From Paracoccaceae bacterium (GTDB taxonomy: Bacteria; Pseudomonadota; Alphaproteobacteria; Rhodobacterales; Rhodobacteraceae): DNA of 64,000 nt. This document shows, piece by piece, positions 24,624-32,965 of the stretch. The stretch is taken from NCBI GenBank assembly GCA_030148745.1, contig JASBSV010000044.1, positions 62,001 to 126,000 on the forward strand, read 5' to 3'. The notes below the pieces were generated by a model that saw only the letters and a program-made list of their open reading frames with translations, was not told the DNA's origin and searched no databases. Position 1 is the first letter of the stretch; every line of letters starts with the position of its first letter. The position numbers were made by a program, and so were the translations under genes.

Positions 24624-25660
24624 GCGAAAACGCCCAGCCGCGCGCCGACCCCGTCGCGGTTTTGCAGCGCCTGCCACCAGCGCTCATTATCCAGATACCA
24701 CTGAACCGTCCGCTCGACCCCCGCGCTCAGGCTGACCGAGGGCTGCCAGCCCAGATCGCGGCGAATGCGCGCCGGATCAATGGCATAGCGGTGATCATGG
24801 CCGGGGCGGTCATCGACAAAGGTGATCTGATCGGCATAGGGCCGCGCGCCGGGGCGTTTGGCGTCCAGCGCGGCGCAGATCATCTGCGCAAGGGTCAGAT
24901 TGCTAAGCTCATTCTCGCCGCCGATGGCATATCGCGCGCCGGGCGCCGCGCGCTGCAGAACACATAGCAGGGCATCGGCGTGATCCTCGACATAAAGCCA
25001 GTCGCGCACGTTCAGGCCGCTGCCATAGATCGGGATCGGCTGGCCCTGAAGGGCGCGCAATATCACCACCGGCACCAGCTTTTCGGGAAAGTGATAGGGC
25101 CCGTAATTGTTCGAGCAATTGGTGATCAGCGTCGGCAGGCCAAAGGTTTCCCCCCATGCCTGCACCAGATGGTCCGAGGCCGCCTTGGAAGCCGAATAGG
25201 GGCTGTTGGGCGCATAGGGGGAGTTTTCGGTGAATTTCCCGGTCTCGCCGAGCGAGCCATATACCTCATCGGTTGAAACATGCAGAAAACGAAAATCCCC
25301 GGGCCGGCCCGCCCCGTTCCAAAAACTGCGCGCCGCCTCAAGCAGGGTATAGGTGCCGTTGACATTGGTGGTGATGAAATCGCCGGGGCTGTCGATAGAG
25401 CGGTCCACATGGCTTTCGGCGGCCAGATGCAGGATCGCGTCGGGCCGGTGGCGGGCCAGAATTCGCGCCATCGCCGCGCCGTCGCGGATATCGGCATGTT
25501 CAAAGCTATAGGCGGGGTTTTGCGCCACGCCGGTCAGGTTCTCGGGGCAGGCAGCATAGGTCAGCGCGTCAAGGTTGATCACCTGATGGCCGCGCGCAAT
25601 CGCCAGCCGCACCAGCGCCGATCCGATAAAGCCTGCGCCGCCCGTCACCAAAAGCTTCAT
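24620..25660 (-). CDS. rmlB: RmlB, dTDP-glucose 4,6-dehydratase
   Basis: This 346-residue extended SDR enzyme has [16 protein letters not shown] at the N-terminus, [13 protein letters not shown], the catalytic [13 protein letters not shown] with Asp-Glu, and [15 protein letters not shown] (YxxxK). [18 protein letters not shown] is strongly diagnostic of RmlB. It converts dTDP-glucose to dTDP-4-keto-6-deoxyglucose. It is coupled to rmlC by a four-base overlap. Confidence 0.96.
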   Translation of the reverse strand: MKLLVTGGAGFIGSALVRLAIARGHQVINLDALTYAACPENLTGVAQNPAYSFEHADIRDGAAMARILARHRPDAILHLAAESHVDRSIDSPGDFITTNVNGTYTLLEAARSFWNGAGRPGDFRFLHVSTDEVYGSLGETGKFTENSPYAPNSPYSASKAASDHLVQAWGETFGLPTLITNCSNNYGPYHFPEKLVPVVILRALQGQPIPIYGSGLNVRDWLYVEDHADALLCVLQRAAPGARYAIGGENELSNLTLAQMICAALDAKRPGARPYADQITFVDDRPGHDHRYAIDPARIRRDLGWQPSVSLSAGVERTVQWYLDNERWWQALQNRDGVGARLGVFA

Positions 25661-26253
25661 TGCGCGCCCCCGATGGAAAACGGGCTGTCCAATGCCGCAA
25701 AGGCCGTCGCGGACAGGTCCTTGTCCGACAGGACCGGCCCTGCCGCCGCCTGCGGCCAGTCGATGCCGATGTCGGGGTCGTCAAAGCGCACTGCGCCTTC
25801 ATGCTCGGGCGCGTAATGTTCGGTGCATTTATAGATGATTTCGGTGTTCGGGCGAAGCGTCATGAAACCATGCAAAAAGCCCTCAGGGATCAGCATCTGC
25901 CGGCCGTTATCAAAGCTCAGCTCGGTGCCCGTCCAGCGCCCGTAAGTGGGCGAGCCTTTGCGGATATCGACCGCCACATCGAAAAGCGCCCCGCGCCCGC
26001 AGCGCACCAGTTTGGCCTGCGCTGCCGGGGGGCGCTGAAAATGCAGGCCCCGCACCGTGCCCGCCTGATGCGAGAGCGAGTGATTGTCCTGCACAAAGTT
26101 CAGATCAAGCCCCGCGCGCGCCATTCTGGCCGCGCTCCAGCTTTCGCTGAAAAAGCCGCGGGCATCGCCGTGACGCGCCGGGGTGATCACCATGACGCCG
26201 GCCAGTGGGGTGGCGCTCAGCTCCACCTTGCGCCGCCTTTGGCTGGTCGCCAC
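25657..26253 (-). CDS. rmlC: RmlC, dTDP-4-dehydrorhamnose 3,5-epimerase
   Basis: This 198-residue cupin epimerase shows [32 protein letters not shown] with the catalytic His, and [28 protein letters not shown] and [16 protein letters not shown] complete the RmlC signature. It is the first gene of the rml operon. The 187 bp upstream (26254-26440) are AT-rich and likely hold its promoter. I see a one-mismatch CtrA-like sequence there (TTAA-N7-TTTA at 26405-26419) but no clear -35/-10 pair. Confidence 0.95.
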   Translation of the reverse strand: MATSQRRRKVELSATPLAGVMVITPARHGDARGFFSESWSAARMARAGLDLNFVQDNHSLSHQAGTVRGLHFQRPPAAQAKLVRCGRGALFDVAVDIRKGSPTYGRWTGTELSFDNGRQMLIPEGFLHGFMTLRPNTEIIYKCTEHYAPEHEGAVRFDDPDIGIDWPQAAAGPVLSDKDLSATAFAALDSPFSIGGAQ

Positions 26254-26440
26254 TGAACCGGAACGGGCCGGGCAGGGACCTTAAAAACAGCTTTCAACCC
26301 ATTGGTCTTAAGTCTTTTTATAATCATTCAACCATCAAGCCGCGCCGGCGCGATCCCCTCGAACTCACAGGAAGGGATTTTTGGTTAAAACGATTGATAA
26401 AGTCTTAACACTCTTTTTACCCCGATCAGGGGCTGGCCTG

Positions 26441-27358
26441 TCAGCCCGGGGTTTTCTGCATCAGCGCCTCGACCTCGGCGCGGGTGGGCATCGATGGGGC
26501 GGTGCCGGGGCGGGTGACGGATATGCCTGCCGTGGCGCAGCCGGTTCTGACCGCCTCGGCGGGGCTGGCGCCGCCGGCAAGGGCCGCCGCAAAGCCTCCG
26601 TTAAAGGCATCGCCCGCGCCGGTGGTTTCAACCACCGCGCCGGCATCGACCGCCGGCACCATCCCGTGACCGTGCAGATAGGCGCCCTTGTCCCCCAGCG
26701 TGATGATCGGCGTGCCCACCCCCATGGCGCAAAGCGCCTCACATGCGCGGGCGGCGTCGCCCGGGCTGTTTACCGCAATCCCGGTCAGGGCTTCGGTTTC
26801 GGTCTCATTGGGGGTGACATAGTCGCATAGCGCCAGCATCCCATCGGGCAGTGCAGCGGCAGGCGCGGGGTTGAGGATCGTCGCCACCCCCGCCTGCCGC
26901 GCCAGTTTCAGCGCGTGATGCGCCGCCGCCAGCGGCTGTTCCAGCTGGGTGACAAAGACCGAGGCGCCGGCGATCAGATCGGCATGTTCATCGACATCCG
27001 CGCCCGAGATCGTGGCCGCAGCCCCCGGCGCGATGATGATCGCGTTGTCGCCCGTGGCCTCTTCGATAAAGATATAGGCGGCGCCGGTATAGGTATCCTC
27101 CATCTGCCGGGCATGGGCGGTGACCCCCGCCTCGGCCCATGTTTTCAGCGCCATATCGGCAAAAGCGTCGCGGCCCAGCCGGGTGATCATATGCGTCTCT
27201 GCCCCCATGCGGGCACAGGCGACGGCCTGGTTCGATCCCTTGCCGCCGGGGCCCAGCGCAAAGGAATTGCCAAGGATCGTCTCGCCCATGCGGGGCATCC
27301 GTTCGGCGCGATAGGCGGTGTCGGCGACAAAAACGCCAAGGATGACAACCTGTCCCAT
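26441..27358 (-). CDS. rbsK: Ribokinase-family sugar kinase
   Basis: This 305-residue PfkB-family kinase has the N-terminal signature LGPGGKGSNQAVACARMGA, the lid region ITRLGRDAFAD, and the C-terminal catalytic/anion-hole motif ETTGAGDAFNGGFAAAL with the catalytic Asp. Features match ribokinase more closely than fructokinase. Next to a RbsD/FucU-type mutarotase gene (5 bp apart), it probably phosphorylates a pentose or deoxy-sugar taken up by the adjacent transporter. The true substrate is not evident. Confidence 0.87.
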   Translation of the reverse strand: MGQVVILGVFVADTAYRAERMPRMGETILGNSFALGPGGKGSNQAVACARMGAETHMITRLGRDAFADMALKTWAEAGVTAHARQMEDTYTGAAYIFIEEATGDNAIIIAPGAAATISGADVDEHADLIAGASVFVTQLEQPLAAAHHALKLARQAGVATILNPAPAAALPDGMLALCDYVTPNETETEALTGIAVNSPGDAARACEALCAMGVGTPIITLGDKGAYLHGHGMVPAVDAGAVVETTGAGDAFNGGFAAALAGGASPAEAVRTGCATAGISVTRPGTAPSMPTRAEVEALMQKTPG

Positions 27359-27363
27359 GCCGC

Positions 27364-27813
27364 TTACGCCTCGTCCGGCGGGATCACGCCCTTGCGAAAG
27401 GCAAAACAGCCGTAAAAGCGCCGCTCGCCGGTCTGGATCACCGCATATGCCTGTTTGGCGCGATCATAAAAGGCAAAGCGTTCGATGGGCAGCATCGGAT
27501 CGGGGCCGCCGGCGGCTTTCACTTCCGCCTGCACCTCGGCCATGACCGGCAGGATAGTGTCAGGCTCGCCCACCACCTCCATCCGGGCGGCGGCGTCATC
27601 GACGAATGTGTCGATGGGATAAAGCGACAGCACCGCGCGCACCACCTCGGCGGCGGGGCGGTCGATGCGCAAAACCTCGCCCAGCACGGTTTCGCGCGCC
27701 ACGCTGTCGGATGGAAAATTCGTATCGGCGATGATCAGGTCATCGCCATGGCCCATCGCGCGCAATGCATAAAGCACATCGGCGTTCAGGATCGGATCGA
27801 TACCTTTCAGCAT
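27364..27813 (-). CDS. fucU: RbsD/FucU family sugar mutarotase
   Basis: This 149-residue cytoplasmic protein interconverts sugar anomers. The N-terminus LKGIDPILNADVLYALRAMG, then HGDDLIIADTNFP with the active-site His and Asp, and the C-terminal RRFYGCFAFRKGVIPP are characteristic of L-fucose mutarotase (FucU) rather than RbsD. With aldose dehydrogenase and lactonase genes about 9-10 kb away, an L-fucose-like oxidative pathway is plausible. It lies between the transporter ATPase gene and the kinase gene on the same strand. Confidence 0.88.
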   Translation of the reverse strand: MLKGIDPILNADVLYALRAMGHGDDLIIADTNFPSDSVARETVLGEVLRIDRPAAEVVRAVLSLYPIDTFVDDAAARMEVVGEPDTILPVMAEVQAEVKAAGGPDPMLPIERFAFYDRAKQAYAVIQTGERRFYGCFAFRKGVIPPDEA

Positions 27814-27838
27814 GGGGTCTCCTTTTATGACTTATGAC

Positions 27839-28927
27839 TTATGAATGGGCGGGGCCCGGCGGCGCAGCTTCGGGCGCGATCCGCAGTCCGGTATCAGCAT
27901 CGAAAAGATGCAGGTTTTCAGGATCCGCCGCCAGATGGATCGTCTCGCCCGGGCGAAAGGCGTGGCGTTCGTGAAAGACCGCCGTGACATTGGCGCCGGC
28001 AAATTTCAGAAAGACGAGGGTTTCGGAGCCTGTCGGCTCCACCACCGAAACCTGCATCGCAAGGCCGCTACTGGCCAGCCTCAGATGCTCGGGCCGCACC
28101 CCAAGGCGCAGCTTTTGGCCATCGGCAATATCGCGCGCCCCGACCGGCAGGGCGCCATCGCCCAGATCGACGCAGGAGCGCGCCGCATCATATCGCCCGT
28201 CAAGGATATTCATCGAGGGCGCGCCGATGAAACTTGCCACAAACTCATTGACCGGCGCATCGTAAAGCTCAAGCGGCGCGCCGATCTGTTCGATCCGCCC
28301 CTCCTGCATCACGACCACGCGGTCGGCCAGTGTCATCGCCTCGATCTGGTCGTGGGTGACGAAAACGGTGGTGGTTTTCAGCCGCTGGTGCAGCTCTTTT
28401 ATCTCGGTACGCATCTGGATGCGCAGCTTGGCGTCAAGGTTCGACAGCGGCTCGTCGAACAAAAACACCTGCGGGTCGCGCACGATGGCGCGCCCCATCG
28501 CCACACGCTGACGCTGACCGCCCGACAAATGGCGCGGCAGACGATCCAGATAATCGGTCAGCCCAAGGATCTCGGCCGCCTGTTCGACCCTTTTGCGGAT
28601 CTCGGCCTTGTCCGTGCGGCGCAGTTTGAGGGCAAAGCCCATGTTGGCGGCCACGGTTTTATGGGGGTAAAGCGCATAGGTCTGGAACACCATGGCGATG
28701 TCACGCTCGGCCGGGGGCAGGTTATCGACCACCCGGTCACCGATCAGGATATTGCCGCCATTGATCGGCTCAAGCCCCGCGATCATCCGCAGCAGGGTGG
28801 ACTTGCCGCAGCCCGAGGGCCCGACAAGCGCTACAAACTCACCATCGGGGATATCGACATTGACGCCGTGGATAACCTCAAGCGCGCCATAGGATTTCCG
28901 AATGTCGCGAATTCTGACATCTGCCAT
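27839..28927 (-). CDS. ugpC: ABC sugar transporter ATPase (UgpC/MalK type)
   Basis: This 362-residue ATPase has Walker A GPSGCGKST (about 37-45), the signature LSGGQRQRVAMGRAIV, Walker B VFLFDEPLSNLDA, the switch His in VFVTHDQIEA, and a C-terminal TOBE-type regulatory domain. It energises import with the permeases and binding protein encoded divergently at 30046-33885. It starts at the ATG at 28927 with GGGGAGGACGGGG upstream. The promoter, Shine-Dalgarno and first four codons lie within an 88-bp sequence that is repeated 868 bp upstream, beyond the inserted Abi-type gene. Confidence 0.92.
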   Translation of the reverse strand: MADVRIRDIRKSYGALEVIHGVNVDIPDGEFVALVGPSGCGKSTLLRMIAGLEPINGGNILIGDRVVDNLPPAERDIAMVFQTYALYPHKTVAANMGFALKLRRTDKAEIRKRVEQAAEILGLTDYLDRLPRHLSGGQRQRVAMGRAIVRDPQVFLFDEPLSNLDAKLRIQMRTEIKELHQRLKTTTVFVTHDQIEAMTLADRVVVMQEGRIEQIGAPLELYDAPVNEFVASFIGAPSMNILDGRYDAARSCVDLGDGALPVGARDIADGQKLRLGVRPEHLRLASSGLAMQVSVVEPTGSETLVFLKFAGANVTAVFHERHAFRPGETIHLAADPENLHLFDADTGLRIAPEAAPPGPAHS

Positions 28928-29003
28928 AAGTCCCCGTCCTCCCCAGGTATGGTGGCGATGCTAGTCAAAGGAATTTGCCCTGTCCACGGGCTTTGCCCCG
29001 GCG
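28916..29003. repeat. 88-bp direct repeat, copy 1
   Basis: It is identical to 29784-29871 except for one base (G at 28954, A at 29822). It begins exactly after codon 4 of ugpC and covers the ugpC start, Shine-Dalgarno, leader and a likely promoter. Together the two copies bracket a lower-GC segment carrying the Abi-type gene. Confidence 0.95.
28958..28986 (-). promoter_or_regulatory. Predicted promoter of ugpC (repeat copy 1)
   Basis: On the minus strand TGGACA (28981-28986) and TAGCAT (28958-28963) are separated by 17 bp, a good match to a sigma-70 promoter. Transcription would start about 25 bp before the ugpC ATG. It lies wholly inside the 88-bp repeat, so copy 2 has the same promoter at 29826-29854. 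Confidence 0.5.
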
Positions 29004-29031
29004 GTAAACGGTGTCATTTGCGGACGATGTA

Positions 29032-29658
29032 TTACGTTGGATTCAAAACATCCAAAGTTCGGCTATGGTAATGAGCCCAAGCAGAAGTGCTTCTGCACAT
29101 CCATTCAATCGCTTCTATGATCTCGCAATGTAGCCGGGCAATATCTTTTTGGAAAATGGGTTCATGATGCGCAATTCTATTCCTAAAGCGTCGGACTGCA
29201 TTCAGACGCCCGTGAACCAAGCTTCGTTTCTTACCACCTGTTGCTAAGAATGCTTTATGACATGCCGCTCGCCACAGTGTCTGATCATAGCCCTTTGCCA
29301 GCAAACCCACCCAGAACGCAAATTTTATTTCAGTTACAATTTTTCCGTGCGTAACTTGGGTGGAAATATTACTAATCGCGTCATTGATCAATCGTCTGCT
29401 AAAGTCGCTTAAGGGTGCGGCACTGTTGTCCAAAAGCCAGTTTTTTCCGTAGGTGTGCGTCATAGCGGCATCAATCTTATTACGGAGACACACCTCAAGG
29501 GTTTGAAGCGTGACATAGAACGACTCGGACAAAAGCATATTCTTTTCGTATAATCTGATACTTGCGTCTAAGCTTCCATCGGAAGCGGCAAAATATTTCT
29601 CTAACCTGTCCGTGGAAAAGCTAGACTGGAGATCCAAATTTATTTTTGATGTTCTCAA
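29032..29658 (-). CDS. Abi_2-type abortive-infection-like protein (HEPN motif)
   Basis: This 208-residue protein uses a TTG start at 29658. The motif VRRFRNRIAHHEPIF near residue 163 contains the Arg-x4-His element of HEPN-type RNases found in Abi_2 (AbiD/AbiF-like) proteins. The N-terminal SIRLYEKNMLLSESFYVTLQ and LEVCLRNKIDAAM also fit. Such proteins abort phage infection by degrading RNA. Base composition is visibly lower in GC than all neighbours and codon use differs, so it was acquired. It lies on the ugpC strand between two 88-bp repeats, with a duplicated promoter just upstream. No transposase or integrase is nearby. Confidence 0.75.
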   Translation of the reverse strand: MRTSKINLDLQSSFSTDRLEKYFAASDGSLDASIRLYEKNMLLSESFYVTLQTLEVCLRNKIDAAMTHTYGKNWLLDNSAAPLSDFSRRLINDAISNISTQVTHGKIVTEIKFAFWVGLLAKGYDQTLWRAACHKAFLATGGKKRSLVHGRLNAVRRFRNRIAHHEPIFQKDIARLHCEIIEAIEWMCRSTSAWAHYHSRTLDVLNPT

Positions 29659-29663
29659 TTTGT

Positions 29664-29795
29664 TTACTTGCCTTTAGCTCGTTGTTTGATACCTATCTTC
29701 TCGTACACCCCCGGTCGGCCTCTGCTTTGCACGCTCCGGGGGTCAGTCGTTCTGTGGGTGTTTTGTATAGACTGCGCAGTTTCGACATCTGCCAT
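29664..29795 (-). CDS. Chimeric 43-codon leader ORF before the Abi-type gene
   Basis: From the ATG in repeat copy 2 the frame reads M-A-D-V, the first four residues of UgpC, then a new sequence (ETAQSIQNTHRTTDP and so on, Arg-rich) ending in TAA at 29664-29666. That is five bases before the TTG of the Abi-type gene. It carries the full ugpC Shine-Dalgarno. It may be translated and couple ribosomes onto the Abi gene, or simply be a by-product of the duplication. Confidence 0.4.
   Translation of the reverse strand: MADVETAQSIQNTHRTTDPRSVQSRGRPGVYEKIGIKQRAKGK
29707..29743. promoter_or_regulatory. Inverted repeat in the Abi leader
   Basis: ACCCCCGG (29707-29714) and CCGGGGGT (29736-29743) form an 8-bp perfect stem with a 21-nt loop, in the region transcribed ahead of the Abi-type gene. 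It could be an attenuator, an operator, or the scar of a mobile end. No T-run follows on the minus strand. Confidence 0.35.
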
Positions 29796-29871
29796 AAGTC
29801 CCCGTCCTCCCCAGGTATGGTAGCGATGCTAGTCAAAGGAATTTGCCCTGTCCACGGGCTTTGCCCCGGCG
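29784..29871. repeat. 88-bp direct repeat, copy 2
   Basis: This second copy carries the same promoter (TGGACA-17-TAGCAT, here 29826-29854 on the minus strand), Shine-Dalgarno and start codon. It faces the Abi-type gene and adjoins the regulatory region of the divergent binding-protein operon. It is probably the original ugpC upstream sequence, with copy 1 created at insertion, or the reverse. Confidence 0.95.
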
Positions 29872-29894
29872 TGCCGGCCAAGCGGCGGCTTTTA

Positions 29895-29922
29895 TTGACT
29901 TAACGTCAATCTGGTCCATACT
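29895..29922 (+). promoter_or_regulatory. Predicted promoter and operator of the binding-protein operon
   Basis: TTGACT (29895-29900) and CATACT (29917-29922) with a 16-bp spacer form a plausible promoter for the binding-protein gene. The -35 lies in the inverted repeat TTGACTTAACGTCAA (29895-29909; arms TTGAC/GTCAA, 5-bp centre), which looks like a repressor operator. No regulator gene is encoded next to it. Confidence 0.45.
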
Positions 29923-30045
29923 CGGCCCTCATGGGGGGCGAGACGGCGGATTTGATGCCGGGTTTAAGACCGGGCCCGTGCCTGAAACCGCCGTCAATAT
30001 CCTGCCATAACCGAAATCGGAAATTTCTGTCTGGGGAGGATGAAC

Positions 30046-31704
30046 ATGAAGGTTGAGCTTTATAATCGTATCTGTGCGGCGCAGAAACTGAGCCGACGGC
30101 GAATGCTTCAGGGAAGCGCGGCGCTGGGGGCGGCTCTGGCCATGCCAAAGGTGGCGCTGGCGGACAGCCACGCCAAATTGCGGGCCGAGATTCTGAAAAT
30201 TCCGGGTGTCGGGGCAGGCTCTCCCACCGATGCCGACTGGCAAAAGGTCGGCGAGATGGTGCTTGGCGCGACCAAGGCCAATGTCGCCGAGGGTGAGTTC
30301 AAGGGGGTCGAGCTGACCTTTATGGGGCTCAACAACCAGAACCTGCACAACTTCCTGTTCCGCGGTTTCCTCAAACCCTGGGAGGCTTATACAGGGGCCA
30401 AGATCAACTGGATCGATCTGGCGCAGGCCGACTATAACGCGCGGCTGCAGCAGTCGATCGCCACCGGCACCGTGGATTTCGACATCATCGAGATGGGCGC
30501 GCCCTTCGAGGGCGATGTTCTGGGCAAGGGGCTTGCCTCGGAAATGCCGGGCTGGGTGCGCGATCAGATCGACATGAACGACTATGTCGACTACCTCAAG
30601 GCACCTGTGGGCACCTGGGACGGCAAGACCTACCGCGTGTCGATCGACGGCGACTGCCACACCTTCAGCTATCGCAAGGATTACTATGACAATGCCGATA
30701 TGGCATCGGCCTGGGCCACCGAGGGCGACGGCAGCGCATGGGCCCCGCCCAAGACCTGGGAAATGGTGCAGAAGCATTCCAAGTTCCTTGCCGGCAAGAC
30801 CGATCCGCTGACCGGGCTTGAAGCCTATGGCTTCCTCGATCCCCTCAAGGGCTGGGGCGGTTTCGGCTTCTACTTCCTCGAAGACCGGGCGACGCCCTAT
30901 GCCAAACATCCCGGCGATCCTGCATGGCTTTTCGATCCCGACACGATGAAGCCCCGGGTCAACAACCCCGCCTTCGTGCAGGCGATCCAGGACGTCATGG
31001 ACCTGATCGCCACGCCAAACGCCTATCCGGCCGACCAGATCAATGCCGATCCCGGCACCACCGCGTTCCAGCAGTTCCTGGCTGGCACCGGCGGCATGCT
31101 GGACTGGTGGGGCGATGTCGGCTCCAGCGCGCGGACCTCCGACACATCGGTGGTGGGCGACGTGGTGGGCTTTGACATCAACCCAGGCTCGGAAAAGGTG
31201 TGGAACTCACAGACCTCGTCTTGGGAAAACACACCCAACCAGTCGCCGAACATGGCATATCTGGGCTGGGGCATCTATGTGATGGCCACGGTCGACAGCG
31301 ATACCAAAAAGCACAAGGCGGCATGGTCGGCGGCGGCACATCTGGGGGGCAAGGATATCGCCCTTTGGATGTCGGCATACCCGTCGGGCTTTCAGCCTTA
31401 CCGCAACTCGCAGTTCAATTATGACGAATGGGAAGCGGCAGGCTATGACCGGGCCTATATCGAGGATTACCTTGGCTCGAACCTGGAAAGCTACAACCAT
31501 CCCAATGCCGCGATTGAGCCGCGTATTCCGGGCATCTTCCAGTATTACTCGGTCGCCGAGGACGAGTTGGCCAAGGGCTATGCCGGGCAGTACAAGTCGG
31601 CTCAGGAAACCGCCGACGCCATCGCCGCGGCCTGGGAAAAGATCACCGACCAGATCGGGCGCGAAAGCCAGATCAAGCTCTACAAAGCCTCTCTGGGGAT
31701 CTGA
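30046..31704 (+). CDS. ABC transporter extracellular solute-binding protein
   Basis: This 552-residue periplasmic binding protein starts at the ATG at 30046, six bases after GGGGAGG; the ATG at 30040 abuts the Shine-Dalgarno and is less likely. It has a twin-arginine signal (KLSRRRMLQGSAALGAALA, cleavage near ALADS). The mature part has YTGAKINWIDLAQADYNARL and DFDIIEMGAPFEGDV, typical of family 1 carbohydrate-binding proteins of long type. With the following permeases and the UgpC-type ATPase it forms a CUT1 importer. The ligand is unknown; a sugar or polyol is likely from the neighbouring kinases and mutarotase. Confidence 0.87.
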   Translation: MKVELYNRICAAQKLSRRRMLQGSAALGAALAMPKVALADSHAKLRAEILKIPGVGAGSPTDADWQKVGEMVLGATKANVAEGEFKGVELTFMGLNNQNLHNFLFRGFLKPWEAYTGAKINWIDLAQADYNARLQQSIATGTVDFDIIEMGAPFEGDVLGKGLASEMPGWVRDQIDMNDYVDYLKAPVGTWDGKTYRVSIDGDCHTFSYRKDYYDNADMASAWATEGDGSAWAPPKTWEMVQKHSKFLAGKTDPLTGLEAYGFLDPLKGWGGFGFYFLEDRATPYAKHPGDPAWLFDPDTMKPRVNNPAFVQAIQDVMDLIATPNAYPADQINADPGTTAFQQFLAGTGGMLDWWGDVGSSARTSDTSVVGDVVGFDINPGSEKVWNSQTSSWENTPNQSPNMAYLGWGIYVMATVDSDTKKHKAAWSAAAHLGGKDIALWMSAYPSGFQPYRNSQFNYDEWEAAGYDRAYIEDYLGSNLESYNHPNAAIEPRIPGIFQYYSVAEDELAKGYAGQYKSAQETADAIAAAWEKITDQIGRESQIKLYKASLGI

Positions 31705-31736
31705 GCATCAAGGAACTGGTTGAAAATACGAGTATG

Positions 31737-31761
31737 AAGGGCGCGCCATGGCCGCGCCCTT
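31737..31761 (+). terminator. Intercistronic hairpin after the binding-protein gene
   Basis: A perfect 9-bp stem, AAGGGCGCG with CGCGCCCTT around a 7-nt loop, lies 33 bp after the binding-protein stop and about 100 bp before the permease. Such hairpins in transporter operons usually stabilise the binding-protein message and reduce downstream transcription. T-run is only TT. Confidence 0.6.
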
Positions 31762-31858
31762 CTGCTGCGGGCGCGCCGCACCCGGGCCTTCCCGGTGATC
31801 GGGCAGGAGATGCAATTTCGCGCTTAACAGGCCGGTGCGGCCCGGCTACCGTAGCGTC

Positions 31859-32965
31859 ATGACGACCGAGGGCGATCTTCTTCATACTGTCACATCGGAA
31901 CGGATCTCGGCCCTGCGCCGGCGCGCCGGGCGCAGTCTGGTCTGGGTCACGGGCCTTGGCTTTCTGGCCATTGCGCTCTGGCAGGGGCTTTACAGCTTTC
32001 AGAAGGTCGGCTGGGGCTTTGACACATGGCGCCCGGTGCTGTTCGCCTATCTGGTCTGGGCCACGGCGCTTTGCGCCGCTCAGGTGATCGTGCGGGGCGA
32101 GGCGGGCAAGCGCACGCTTTTCATCCTGCCTGCGGTGCTGTTCGTGGTCAGCCTTGTAGTCTTTCCGTTGCTCTTTGGGCTCTATATCTCGTTCACCGAC
32201 TGGAACCTTGCCTCGCAGGATGGGATGAAGCCCAACGGCCTCGATAACCTCCGCCAGATGTGGAACGATACGTTTTTCTGGAACGCCCTGAAAAACATGA
32301 TCTATTACGTGCTTGCGGTGCTGGTTGAATATGCCATCGCCTTTGGCCTTGCGGTGTTGCTCAACGCCCAGATCCGCGGGCGCAAGTTCTTTCGGGTGGC
32401 CTTTCTGCTGCCGCTGATGCTCTCGCCCGTGGCCGTGTCATGGATGATCGGCAAATCCATGATGGAGATCCGCTTTGGCCCTCTGGCAAGGCTCGCGCGC
32501 GAGCTTGGCTGGGACCGGCCCAGCTTTTTCGGCACGCCCGAGATGGCCCGCTTCACGATCATGGCCATGGACGCCTGGACCTTCATTCCCTTCATGATGA
32601 TCATGCTTCTGGCGGGGCTTCAGGCCCTGCCCAAAGAGGTGATCGAAGCCTCCAAAGTCGATGGCGCCACCCCATGGCAAAGCTTTCGCGAGGTGATCTT
32701 CCCGCTGATGCTGCCGGTCTCGGTCACCGCCATCGTGATCCGCATCATCTTCAAGCTTAAACTGGCCGATATCATCATCAACGTCACCTCCGGGGGGCCG
32801 GGCGGGGCCACCGACAGCGTGACCAGCTTTATCTTCCGCGAATACCGGGACCGCTCGAACGTGGGCTACGGCACACTTCTGGCGATGGTCTATCTGGTGC
32901 TGATCGTGATCTTCATCACGCTTTTGCTGAAATTCGCCAGCCGCTTTCTGGAGCGCCCGCAATGA
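31859..32965 (+). CDS. ABC sugar transporter permease, subunit 1
   Basis: This 368-residue inner-membrane protein of the binding-protein-dependent permease family has about eight hydrophobic helices, two of them in an N-terminal extension before the core. The EAA loop is EVIEASKVDGATPWQSFREV near residue 262, which contacts the ATPase. The ATG at 31859 is used. A GTG at 31835 would add eight residues, and neither start has a strong Shine-Dalgarno. It overlaps the second permease by ATGA. Confidence 0.88.
   Translation: MTTEGDLLHTVTSERISALRRRAGRSLVWVTGLGFLAIALWQGLYSFQKVGWGFDTWRPVLFAYLVWATALCAAQVIVRGEAGKRTLFILPAVLFVVSLVVFPLLFGLYISFTDWNLASQDGMKPNGLDNLRQMWNDTFFWNALKNMIYYVLAVLVEYAIAFGLAVLLNAQIRGRKFFRVAFLLPLMLSPVAVSWMIGKSMMEIRFGPLARLARELGWDRPSFFGTPEMARFTIMAMDAWTFIPFMMIMLLAGLQALPKEVIEASKVDGATPWQSFREVIFPLMLPVSVTAIVIRIIFKLKLADIIINVTSGGPGGATDSVTSFIFREYRDRSNVGYGTLLAMVYLVLIVIFITLLLKFASRFLERPQ

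Noticed and set aside
26405-26419. A second CtrA-type box upstream of rmlC
   Set aside because: It has one mismatch in the second half (TTTA for TTAA), and the region is generally AT-rich. Too weak to list as a feature.
28916-29871. Insertion sequence or composite transposon
   Set aside because: The flanking repeats are direct, 88 bp long and include host gene sequence. There are no terminal inverted repeats and no transposase.
29693-29881. A 62-codon minus-strand frame upstream of the Abi-type gene
   Set aside because: It crosses the repeat boundary out of frame with the duplicated ugpC start and has no Shine-Dalgarno or family match.
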